From positions 186,001 to 250,000 of the forward strand of contig NZ_JAYFUM010000006.1 in NCBI RefSeq assembly GCF_034929435.1: DNA of 64,000 bases. Direction: 5' to 3'. This DNA is from Arcicella rigui (GTDB taxonomy: Bacteria > Bacteroidota > Bacteroidia > Cytophagales > Spirosomataceae). Shown piece by piece: positions 53,876 to 62,223 of this stretch. A program made the position numbers and the translations under genes. A model generated the notes under the pieces. The model made no database searches. It had not been told where the DNA came from and was given only the letters and a program-made list of their open reading frames with translations. The stretch's first letter is position 1. Each line of letters begins with the position of its first letter.

Positions 53876-55519
53876 CTATATTTTACGTCCTGTGTTAATC
53901 ACATTTACGCCATTGAAACGTGTGGTAGCACTTCCATGCGAAACAGCACTTACTTGTGAAGGCTGTCCTTTACCATCGAAGAACGAACCAAAAGTACGGT
54001 AATCGTCTTTATCACAAATCTGTACACATGAATTCCAGAATTCTTGTGTATTTGATTGATAAGCTACGTCGTCGAGCATTCCAACGATTTGTCCGTTTTT
54101 GATTTCATAAAACAACTGACCGCCGAATTGGAAATTATAACGCTGTTGGTCAATCGAATACGAACCACGCCCAATAATATAAATGCCTTTTTCAACACCT
54201 TTAATCATGTCAAAAACACTTAGCTTTTCTTTTCCGGGACGCAAAGACACGTTTGGCATTCTTTGGAATTGAACCGAATTCCAGTTGTCGGCATAACAAC
54301 AGCCATGTGAAGCATTTTCACCTAAAATATTCACTTGGTCACGAATGGCTTGGTAATTCACCAAAATTCCATCCTTGATTAAATCCCATTCTTTACAAGG
54401 CACGCCTTCGTCGTCATAACCAACCGTTCCTAAAGTATAAGGCTGTGTTTTGTCGGCTACAATGTTTACTTCTTTACTTCCATAATTGAAAGCTTTGGTT
54501 TTCCATTTATCCAAAGTGGCAAAACTTGTACCTGCATAATTGGCTTCATAACCCAAAACACGGTCGAGTTCAGTCGGGTGACCTACCGATTCGTGAATAG
54601 TTAAGCCCAAGTGGTTGGGGTCAAGTACCAAGTCGTACTTTCCTGCCAATACCGATTTTGCCGTAAGTTTTTCTTTAGCCTGCTTAGACGCCATGATGGC
54701 ATCTTCAACCATGTCATAAGAATTTCTGTAACCAATCAAACCATTCGGAGCGGCAATTTTTTCACTTGCCAAACCATCCAAATACTCATAGCCCATACCC
54801 ATTGGCGAACTGATGGCATCACGAGTTTTAAACTTTCCAGCCGCTTTATCAACCGCTGTGACCGTAAAAGTTGGCCAAATACGGTGAACATCTTGGTCGA
54901 TGTATGAACCATCCGAAGAAGCAAAATACTTTTGTTCATTCACAAAAAATAGATTGGAAGTAACAAAGCCAGCACCATTTTTCATTGCTTCGCTGTTTAC
55001 TTTCATTAGTAAATCTATTTTCTCTTGCACAGGTACTTCAAAAGCATTTTTCTTGATAGGCGTTTTCCAAGCAACTTCGCCTACGCCTTTTTGCGGAGCA
55101 AGAATTACAGGCTCTTTCTGAATTTTGGCGTTCGCTTTGGCAATGGCTACTGCTGTTTCTGCACATTTGGCAATTCCCTCTGGCGTAACATCGCTCGTAG
55201 CCGAAAAGCCCCAAGTTCCATTGGCAATTACACGAATACCTACACCATAAGATTCGGCATTGACAATGTTTTGAACCTTGTTTTCACGAGTAAATAAAAA
55301 TTGTTGTAAATATCTACCGATACGTACATCTGTATAAGTAGCTCCACGAGATTTTGTGGCATTGAGGGCGATGTCGGCCATTCTTTTTTTGAAAGCAACA
55401 TCTGCGGCAGGTTCAAGTAAGCGTTCTGCGGTGACTACATTTCCCAAGACAGGAATGGACGAACCCATGACAGCTCCCAAGCCCATACCAGACAATTGGA
55501 TAAAATCCCTTCTATTCAT
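53876..55519 (-). CDS. TldD-like metallopeptidase with Tat signal, copy 2
   Basis: 547 residues. HESVGH zinc motif in LGLTIHESVGHPTELDRVLG, and a twin-arginine signal (MNRRDFIQLSGMGLGAVMGSS). Very similar over its length to copy 1. First gene of the long minus-strand run toward MoxR. Confidence 0.92.
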   Translation of the reverse strand: MNRRDFIQLSGMGLGAVMGSSIPVLGNVVTAERLLEPAADVAFKKRMADIALNATKSRGATYTDVRIGRYLQQFLFTRENKVQNIVNAESYGVGIRVIANGTWGFSATSDVTPEGIAKCAETAVAIAKANAKIQKEPVILAPQKGVGEVAWKTPIKKNAFEVPVQEKIDLLMKVNSEAMKNGAGFVTSNLFFVNEQKYFASSDGSYIDQDVHRIWPTFTVTAVDKAAGKFKTRDAISSPMGMGYEYLDGLASEKIAAPNGLIGYRNSYDMVEDAIMASKQAKEKLTAKSVLAGKYDLVLDPNHLGLTIHESVGHPTELDRVLGYEANYAGTSFATLDKWKTKAFNYGSKEVNIVADKTQPYTLGTVGYDDEGVPCKEWDLIKDGILVNYQAIRDQVNILGENASHGCCYADNWNSVQFQRMPNVSLRPGKEKLSVFDMIKGVEKGIYIIGRGSYSIDQQRYNFQFGGQLFYEIKNGQIVGMLDDVAYQSNTQEFWNSCVQICDKDDYRTFGSFFDGKGQPSQVSAVSHGSATTRFNGVNVINTGRKI

Positions 55520-55772
55520 ATTGGGGTTTGTTGATTGAAGTTAAAATAAATGGAGGTAAATGACTTTAACAAAAATAACATTATTTCTGACACATTATCT
55601 ATTTGTTAAATCAGCACAATCTAAAAATAGTAAATAAAAGTCCACAAAGCATGACTTTATTCGACCAAAGGCATTAGTTTATCGACATCTGTAACATTTT
55701 TAATTCTGTTTGAAAATTAATGACACTTAAAAAAAATCTTACTGAAAATAAAATTAATGATATTTCACAATT

Positions 55773-55794
55773 GTAGTCATAACTACTATATTTG
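55773..55794 (+). promoter_or_regulatory. EVE-marR promoter with probable MarR operator
   Basis: Perfect -7 box TATATTTG (55787-55794), 21 bases before the EVE ATG. It abuts a perfect inverted repeat GTAGT-CATA-ACTAC (55773-55786), about the size MarR dimers bind, so autorepression is likely. Confidence 0.7.
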
Positions 55795-55815
55795 TGACAA
55801 CTAAATATCAAAACC

Positions 55816-56253
55816 ATGAACAAAACAAAATATTGGGTAATTGTTGCCTCGAAAGACCATGTTAAAAATGGCATTGCCGAAGGTTTTGCACAGGCTTGTC
55901 ACGGAAAAGCTTCGCCTTTGAGAAGAATGAAAAAGGGAGATTTTATTCTTTATTATTCTGGAAAATTGGTTTTGGGTAAAGAAGAAAAATGCCAAGAATT
56001 TACGGCTATCGGTCAAGTAAAGGACGATGAAGTATATCAATTTCAAATGTCGCCAGACTTTTGTCCGAGTAGAAGAAACATTACTTTTTTTGAACATCAA
56101 GACCTTTCAATTTTACCATTAATCAACGATTTGGACTTTATTCAAAACAAAAAAAGTTGGGGTTATCCCTTCCGTTTTGGTTTCTTTGAAATCAATGAGC
56201 ATGATTTTCAAGTTATTTCATCTAAAATGCTTCACACAAAAGAATATGTCTGA
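55816..56253 (+). CDS. EVE-domain protein
   Basis: 145 residues. KYWVIVASKDHVKNGIAEGF, GDFILYYSGK, EFTAIGQVKDDE and PFRFGFFEINEHDF are EVE/PUA-like fold signatures. EVE domains bind modified bases in DNA or RNA and are linked with defence or RNA regulation. The stop overlaps the MarR start. Confidence 0.9.
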   Translation: MNKTKYWVIVASKDHVKNGIAEGFAQACHGKASPLRRMKKGDFILYYSGKLVLGKEEKCQEFTAIGQVKDDEVYQFQMSPDFCPSRRNITFFEHQDLSILPLINDLDFIQNKKSWGYPFRFGFFEINEHDFQVISSKMLHTKEYV

Positions 56254-56701
56254 TTCTATACACTTCCATTTCGATACAGCCGAAGAGAGTTCTGGCTATT
56301 TACTTTGGCAAGTAACGACACTTTGGCAACGCAAAATCAAGCGTCAATTAGATACAATCGACCTTACGCATACGCAGTTTGTGCTGTTGGCTTCTTTGGC
56401 TTGGCTTTCTAAAAGTCAAAGTATAGTTACACAAATTGAAATTGCCAATCATAGCAAAACCGACCGAATGATGGTCTCGAAAGTGCTGAGAACTTTACAA
56501 GAAAAAGGACTAATTACACGTAAAGAACATGAAACTGATACTCGTGCAAAAGCCATCAGCCTCAGCGAAAAGGGAGCTATCGTGCTTCAAAAAGCTTTAG
56601 TTTTGGTTGAACAAGTAGATATTGAGTTTTTCTCAGCACTGAATCTTGAAACAAGTTCTTTTAATAAAAATATGCTTGTGCTGATTTCAGAAAATCAATA
56701 G
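56246..56701 (+). CDS. MarR-family transcriptional regulator
   Basis: 151 residues from ATG at 56246, which overlaps the EVE stop by eight bases; the longer frame to 56177 lies inside EVE. Winged helix-turn-helix: THTQFVLLASLAWLSKSQSIVTQIEIANHSKTDRMMVSKVLRTLQEKGLITRKEHETDTRAKAISLSEKG. Autoregulation through the dyad at 55773 is likely; ligand unknown. Confidence 0.9.
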   Translation: MSDSIHFHFDTAEESSGYLLWQVTTLWQRKIKRQLDTIDLTHTQFVLLASLAWLSKSQSIVTQIEIANHSKTDRMMVSKVLRTLQEKGLITRKEHETDTRAKAISLSEKGAIVLQKALVLVEQVDIEFFSALNLETSSFNKNMLVLISENQ

Positions 56702-58009
56702 TTATTCGTAATTATCTCTTAAATAAAGAAGTCGTTGGAAATGTAAGTACAGGGCAATCAACAAACAAGCATAAGCGATGTATGCCAAGAAAGTTGTATA
56801 AAATCCGGGAGGAAACAAAAGCGAAATTATAAAAATAATCAACCAAGCAGAAAGGAATTTTTTGATAGTACTTCCGTTGAATTCAATGATTAAGATAATA
56901 CCCAAAACTAAGTTTGCTCCTAAAATAAGTAAACGAATTTGATCTAATTGAGTAGCTCTGTAATAATAGAGATTTGACCCAAAATATGCAGACGACAAGA
57001 TACTTAACACTGCCAATACGAGGTAAATGCTACGAAGAAAACCCAATTTCTTTTTAAAGGAAATTTCAAAATAGAGACTTATAAAACTACAATAAATACT
57101 TACAATGGCAGGAAACCAGTTTTGTGGCAAACCAAAGTAACTTCTTCCTGATACGTTCCAAGGAAAGTAAAAAGTAAGCAACATCAATACACCAAGTGCT
57201 ATCAGTAAGGCAATTAAGTATATGGGGAAATATTTGATAAAAGTAAAATCCATACTCAACATCGCTTTTCCCATGTACATAATTTTGGTTTTCTTTTTTA
57301 GGTACATGACAAATGTGTACAAAAAAAAGAAAGACGCAAAAGTTTCAGTACCTTTCTCAATAATGATGAGTATCAAAGGTCTTTTCCAAGTTTCTTGGTT
57401 TAGCGAACTTCGCCACAAGTTCAATTCAAATTGTTCTTGTAAAGGACTGCTTAAAAGTAGCAATACCGCCAAAAGGTTGATGGCTAAAAGAAAAGGATAT
57501 TGTTTGAATTTTAAGAAAATAAAAATACTTAAAAGGACACCAACCACAGTACTCGAAGTATGAAAAACAAACCAACCTGTATTATCGCCTTCTCCTAACT
57601 TTTTCATAAAACTTGCAGCCCCGATTACTTCATGGAAAGTACCCATTTCATCAAAAGACAATAGAAAAAAAATACTTGCCACTACAAGCCAAAACGCATT
57701 CAAGCTTTTGTCACTCCAATTTTTAGCCTTTTGGCTATCTATTAAGTAACAAAAAAAAGCAATGATTCCCGTAATAAAATAGAGCATCGACGAGTACCAC
57801 GATGCGGTGACGTTCTCTTCTAAAAGATTGAATTGAACGACTATAAATTGAGTTGAAAATGAAGCATTTGCAAGAATCCCACTTTTACTCAGCCACGTAC
57901 CTCCCAAAAAAATGAGGTTTACGCCAAAAATACTACAAAGGATGTAATATACATTTATAACCGTAATTTTGATGTTAAATGAAGGTTTACCCTTGGAGAG
58001 CAAGTCCAT
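56702..58009 (-). CDS. Unknown polytopic membrane protein
   Basis: Unrecognised, 435 residues with about eleven hydrophobic helices. The phrase LLSFDEMGTFHEVIG within a helix pair (about 115-130) has acidic and His residues that could be functional. Its 3' end is directly adjacent to the MarR stop, convergent. No domain name can be given. Confidence 0.65.
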   Translation of the reverse strand: MDLLSKGKPSFNIKITVINVYYILCSIFGVNLIFLGGTWLSKSGILANASFSTQFIVVQFNLLEENVTASWYSSMLYFITGIIAFFCYLIDSQKAKNWSDKSLNAFWLVVASIFFLLSFDEMGTFHEVIGAASFMKKLGEGDNTGWFVFHTSSTVVGVLLSIFIFLKFKQYPFLLAINLLAVLLLLSSPLQEQFELNLWRSSLNQETWKRPLILIIIEKGTETFASFFFLYTFVMYLKKKTKIMYMGKAMLSMDFTFIKYFPIYLIALLIALGVLMLLTFYFPWNVSGRSYFGLPQNWFPAIVSIYCSFISLYFEISFKKKLGFLRSIYLVLAVLSILSSAYFGSNLYYYRATQLDQIRLLILGANLVLGIILIIEFNGSTIKKFLSAWLIIFIISLLFPPGFYTTFLAYIAYACLLIALYLHFQRLLYLRDNYE

Positions 58010-58528
58010 AGTTTATATATATTGAATTGAAGAATTCCTCTAATTTAGTAATTAATCGTTAAATCTATATAATAATATTGTCTTAAAGATTCTATCGGCT
58101 CAGTACTTAACCAACTTGAATTGTGATATTCATCCAATCAAATACTTCACTTTACTGCTATGAAAGTGGAAGTTAGGTGAAAAAATTAGAAAAAATTTGC
58201 TTAATCAAAAGCAATAAACCATCTTTGCCTATCGAAATTATAGACTTATATAATTTCAATCCTTTACTTCTGTTAGCCACCAACATAAGTAAAATAAAAA
58301 TTAGTATTTTTTTATGATGAACTTAGCTGAACTACGCATTTTTCAGAAATGTCGTAATGGATTTTTTATGGTGGAACTCTCCAATTTTTCAATGCTTCAT
58401 GCTTGCTGTTGTTGCTAAAAACGATGGCAAAAACTCTGTCTATTTTTTTAAATTTTCCTTAAACGATTTTCTTAAAATTGAAATCATTTAATGGAATTTA
58501 ATCCATAGTTTAAATAGAATTATATTAC
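58010..58528 (+). promoter_or_regulatory. 519-bp sulfatase upstream region: promoter, dyad and cysteine leader
   Basis: It holds a TTTG (58224-58227) and, about 20 bases on, TATATAAT as promoter, with CTAT-N7-ATAG (58229-58243) between them, then the shared element GTTAGCCACCAACA (58272-58285) and the Cys leader ORF (58368-58418). A T7 tract (CTATTTTTTTAA, 58440-58451) follows 24 bases after the leader stop. The same series is found before the gene at 63787, so it is a conserved regulatory leader. Bases 58010-58200 hold nothing I can name. Confidence 0.75.
58368..58418 (+). CDS. Short leader peptide ending in four cysteines
   Basis: A 16-residue ORF, MVELSNFSMLHACCCC, with the four Cys codons TGC TGT TGT TGC directly before the TAA stop. 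GGTGG at 58370-58374 can pair with CCACC at 58277-58281, and TGTTG of the Cys codons with CAACA at 58281-58285: two mutually exclusive structures, as in amino-acid attenuators. Translation is inferred. Confidence 0.7.
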   Translation: MVELSNFSMLHACCCC

Positions 58529-60133
58529 ATGAAAATCAAATTAATCCTTTTATTAAGTCTTTTTTCGGTAGGTTTTTCTTCCTTCGGACAAAAGAAAAAA
58601 AGTAACAATCCGCCTAATATCATTTTAATCATGGTGGACGACATGGGCTATTCAGACATCGGTGCTTATGGTTCAGAAATCAGTACGCCAAACATTGATA
58701 AATTAGCCTTTGAAGGCATCCGATTGAAAGAGTTTTACAATAATTCCATTTGTGCTCCTACTCGTGCCTCTTTAATTACAGGTCAATATCCGCACAAAGC
58801 AGGAGTTGGTTATTTCAATGTAAATTTAGGTTTGCCCGCTTATCAAGGTTTTTTAAATAAAGAATCTTTGACCTTTGGCGAAGTACTCAAAACGGCAGGT
58901 TACAATACTTTTCTTTCGGGAAAATGGCACGTGGGAAACGATAGTTTGTATTGGCCAAACCAAAGAGGTTTTGATAAATTCTACGGTTTTATCGGTGGAG
59001 CAAGTAATTTTTACGCAGACCCTAAAGATGTTCCTGTTGAATTGGTTGAAAACAACAAAAGAATTACTTTAAAGGAAGGCGAGTATTTGACAAATACCAT
59101 TACGGATAAAGCACTTTCATTTATTGACGAGCAACAAAAAACGCAGAAACCGTTTTTCTTGTACTTAGCCTACAACGCTCCGCACTGGCCTTTGCAAGCT
59201 TTGCCCGAAGACATTGCCAAGTATCGAGGAAAATATGCTTTAGGTTGGGATTCGCTAAGAACGATTCGCCACCAAAAACAAATCGCTTTGGGCTTGGTTG
59301 ACCCAAAACATCCCATCGCTACTCGTGATGAAGACGTACCGCACTGGGACGCTTTTACTTATGACGAACAACAATTATGGCAGAGAAAAATGGAAGTTTA
59401 CGCTGCCATGCTCGACAGAGTTGACCAAAATATTGGTAGAGTAGTCGCCAAATTGAAGGAATTGAAAAAAGATGAAAATACTTTAATCGTATTTATTTCA
59501 GACAATGGAGCTCAGGGCGGTTATGCACCTTTAGGCAGAAAACGTCCGAGAAATTCTGGACCAATTGGTTCAGCAGGTTCGTATGAGTATCAAGACCAAA
59601 GCTGGGCTTCGTTGTCGAATACGCCATTCCGTTCGTACAAAAATAATTTCCATGAAGGTGGAATCAGCTCGCCATTCATTGCTTGGTTTCCTAAAAAAAT
59701 CAAAGCAGGAAGTATCGCTCGTGGAACTGGACATTTAATCGACTTAGCTCCAACTTTTTATGATTTTGCAGGTGCAAAATATCCAGAAAATTATAATGGA
59801 CTAAAAACCAATTCATTAGCAGGTGTAAGTTTGAAAAATGTTTTATTAGAAGGTTCAGCATTAAACCGTGAACAGCCCATTTTCTGGGAACGTGGTGGCA
59901 ACAGAGCTGTAAGAAAAGGTCAATGGAAATTAGTTTCTACTTATCCAGAAAAAAGATGGGAACTCTACGATTTAGATGCCGACAGAGGCGAAACCACAGA
60001 TGTATCTGCTAAAAATCCAGAAATCGTAAAAGCACTCATTGCCGAATATGAAGCTTGGGCAAAGAAAAATAATGTAGAAAATTACGAGAAAATCAAACCA
60101 GCCGTTCAAATTGGCAACGGTACGAGATTTTAG
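58529..60133 (+). CDS. Arylsulfatase (AtsA-like, S1 family), exported
   Basis: 534 residues with signal peptide (LLLSLFSVGFSSFGQ). Metal-binding MVDDMGYSDIGAYGSE and the key motif ICAPTRASLITG, whose Cys is converted to formylglycine (C-x-P-T-R as in Pseudomonas AtsA). Further metal and substrate residues lie in SGKWHVGN, and HWPLQALPEDIAKY, and FISDNGAQGG. It removes sulfate from sulfate esters in the periplasm. First gene of the sulfur-scavenging block; controlled by the Cys leader upstream. Confidence 0.95.
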   Translation: MKIKLILLLSLFSVGFSSFGQKKKSNNPPNIILIMVDDMGYSDIGAYGSEISTPNIDKLAFEGIRLKEFYNNSICAPTRASLITGQYPHKAGVGYFNVNLGLPAYQGFLNKESLTFGEVLKTAGYNTFLSGKWHVGNDSLYWPNQRGFDKFYGFIGGASNFYADPKDVPVELVENNKRITLKEGEYLTNTITDKALSFIDEQQKTQKPFFLYLAYNAPHWPLQALPEDIAKYRGKYALGWDSLRTIRHQKQIALGLVDPKHPIATRDEDVPHWDAFTYDEQQLWQRKMEVYAAMLDRVDQNIGRVVAKLKELKKDENTLIVFISDNGAQGGYAPLGRKRPRNSGPIGSAGSYEYQDQSWASLSNTPFRSYKNNFHEGGISSPFIAWFPKKIKAGSIARGTGHLIDLAPTFYDFAGAKYPENYNGLKTNSLAGVSLKNVLLEGSALNREQPIFWERGGNRAVRKGQWKLVSTYPEKRWELYDLDADRGETTDVSAKNPEIVKALIAEYEAWAKKNNVENYEKIKPAVQIGNGTRF

Positions 60134-60443
60134 GGAGTTTTAAGCTCTGAGCTTTGAGCCTTTAGCTTTTTATTACTTGTTTTTGAAAAATTCACGAATC
60201 TTGTTAGCGTAAGCATTTTTGAAATTCCGCTGTTTGAGCGAAGCGAGTCGGTTCGCCGATGCGATTCGGAATTTCTTGACTTTCTTTTGCGACCGACGCT
60301 TCGGTTACTTTTCTTGTGTCAAGACAAGAAAAGTAAGAACTGTAACATGAGAACAACTATTAATATTTGTAAGGATTTAAAGTGTCAAAATTTCCACATT
60401 TAATTACAAATTTTTAAGACTATAATTTAGAATAATCATTCTT
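60134..60443. repeat. 310-bp gap with AGCT repeats and a two-hairpin element
   Basis: Between the sulfatase genes. An AGCT-rich stretch (60137-60172) is followed by a two-hairpin repeat: arms GAAATTCCG (60221-60229) and CGGAATTTC (60267-60275), then a perfect 13-bp hairpin TTACTTTTCTTGT (60305-60317)/ACAAGAAAAGTAA (60324-60336) with a 6-nt loop. The second may act as a terminator. This type of element recurs in Bacteroidota genomes. Confidence 0.7.
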
Positions 60444-62072
60444 ATGAAAAATAAATCATTTACTTGGATAAGCCTTTTACTTGGACTAAGTTTATCCATT
60501 CCCAATACTTTTGCCCAAACCCAAAAGCCCAACATCATTTTAGTAATGGTGGACGACATGGGTTACTCAGACCTCGGTGCGTATGGTTCAGAAATCAACA
60601 CGCCTAATATTGATAAATTAGCTTTTGAGGGAATCAGACTGAAAGAATTTTATAATAATTCTATCTGTGCTCCTACTCGTGCCTCTTTGATTACGGGACA
60701 ATATCCGCACAAAGCAGGTGTCGGTTATTTCGATATTGATTTGGGCTTACCGCCTTATCAAGGATTTTTAAACAAAGAATCTTTAACCTTTGGCGAAGTA
60801 CTGAAAACCGCAGGATACAATACTTTTCTTTCAGGGAAATGGCACGTGGGCAAAGACAAATCTGTGTGGCCAACCCAAAGAGGTTTCGACCAATTCTATG
60901 GAATTTTGGGTGGCGGAGCTAACTATTTTGATGCAGAAGACATTCCACTCGGAAAACCCTATCCAGTAGCATTGATTGAAAATAATCAACAAATTCACCC
61001 AAAACCGAACTCTTATTATTTCACGGATGAAGTAACCAATCATGCTATCAAATTTATTAGCGAACAAAACAAAAGTGAAAAACCATTCTTTTTGTACTTA
61101 GCTTATACTGCTCCGCATTGGCCTTTACAAGCTTTGCCCGAAGATATTGCTAAGTACAAAGGAAAATACGATGCAGGTTGGGACGCTCTCAGAAAAAAGC
61201 GTTTAGAAAAATTAAAGGCTTTGGGACTTTTGGACGAAAAACAAAGTATTGCCGAAAAAGATGCTGAGATTCCAGATTGGGATAATTTGACTTATGACGA
61301 AAAACAACTTTGGAAAGCCAAAATGGAAGTATATGCCGCCATGTTGGACAGAGTTGACCAAGGAATTGGTAAGTTATTAGCTACTTTGAAGGAACTAAAA
61401 CAAGACGAAAACACGCTGATTGTTTTTATTTCGGACAACGGAGCTCCCGCCGAAGACGTAGCACATTGGGGCGATAAAGTTGGGAAAAATTCTGGTCCAG
61501 TAGGTACTTCTGGCTCTTTTGAATCGCAAGGCAAAAACTGGTCATTCTTATCCAATTCACCTTTTCGTTCATTCAAATCTTTTGCTTTTGAAGGTGGCAT
61601 TAGCTCGCCATTTATTGCTTGGTTTCCTAAAAAAATCAAAGCGGGAAGTATCAATAAAGGAACGGCTCACTTAATTGACTTAGCTCCTACTTTTTACGAA
61701 TTGGCAGAAGCAAAGTATCCAGAAACATTCAATGGCGTAAAAACCAACCCATTACCCGGAAAAAGTTTAACCAATTTACTCTTTGAAAACAAAGAATTAC
61801 AAAGAGAAGAAGGGATTTTCTGGGAAAGAGCTGGCAACAGAGCTGTAAGAAAAGGTAAGTGGAAATTGGTTTCAATTTATCCCTCTTATCAATGGCAATT
61901 ATTTGATATTGAGAAAGATAGAAGCGAAACCCAAAATGTAGCATCGATATTTCCTTTGGTCGTAGATGCTCTTTCAAACGACTATTTCAAATGGGCAGCC
62001 CAAAATGGCGTAGTTGATTATGACAATATCAAGCCAGCCACACCACTTTTGCCAGTAAGAAAAAGTAAATAA
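60444..62072 (+). CDS. Arylsulfatase paralogue, exported
   Basis: 542 residues, strongly similar to the sulfatase at 58529 over its whole length (shared VDDMGYSD, ICAPTRASLITGQYPHKAG and AFEGGISSPFIAWFP blocks). Signal peptide SLLLGLSLSIPNTFAQ. Again the ICAPTR Cys to be made formylglycine. Differs by short insertions (GKPYPVALIENNQQIHPKP) near residue 170, so substrate range may differ. No Cys leader of its own was found upstream. Confidence 0.95.
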   Translation: MKNKSFTWISLLLGLSLSIPNTFAQTQKPNIILVMVDDMGYSDLGAYGSEINTPNIDKLAFEGIRLKEFYNNSICAPTRASLITGQYPHKAGVGYFDIDLGLPPYQGFLNKESLTFGEVLKTAGYNTFLSGKWHVGKDKSVWPTQRGFDQFYGILGGGANYFDAEDIPLGKPYPVALIENNQQIHPKPNSYYFTDEVTNHAIKFISEQNKSEKPFFLYLAYTAPHWPLQALPEDIAKYKGKYDAGWDALRKKRLEKLKALGLLDEKQSIAEKDAEIPDWDNLTYDEKQLWKAKMEVYAAMLDRVDQGIGKLLATLKELKQDENTLIVFISDNGAPAEDVAHWGDKVGKNSGPVGTSGSFESQGKNWSFLSNSPFRSFKSFAFEGGISSPFIAWFPKKIKAGSINKGTAHLIDLAPTFYELAEAKYPETFNGVKTNPLPGKSLTNLLFENKELQREEGIFWERAGNRAVRKGKWKLVSIYPSYQWQLFDIEKDRSETQNVASIFPLVVDALSNDYFKWAAQNGVVDYDNIKPATPLLPVRKSK

Positions 62073-62223
62073 AAATAGCAAGGAGCTTTGAAGTAAAATT
62101 TAAACGTATTTTTACCGAAAAACTCAGATGTAGAATCTTAAAAATGAATGATTTTTTGAATTATAGTTTTAATTCAAAATTCATAATTAAATCTCAAAGC
62201 TCATTGCTCAAAGCTATTACAAT

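Noticed and set aside
58272..58451. SAM-type riboswitch before the sulfatase
   Set aside because: Sulfur context suggested it, but no SAM-I or SAM-II core sequence was found; the Cys leader explains the conserved parts better.
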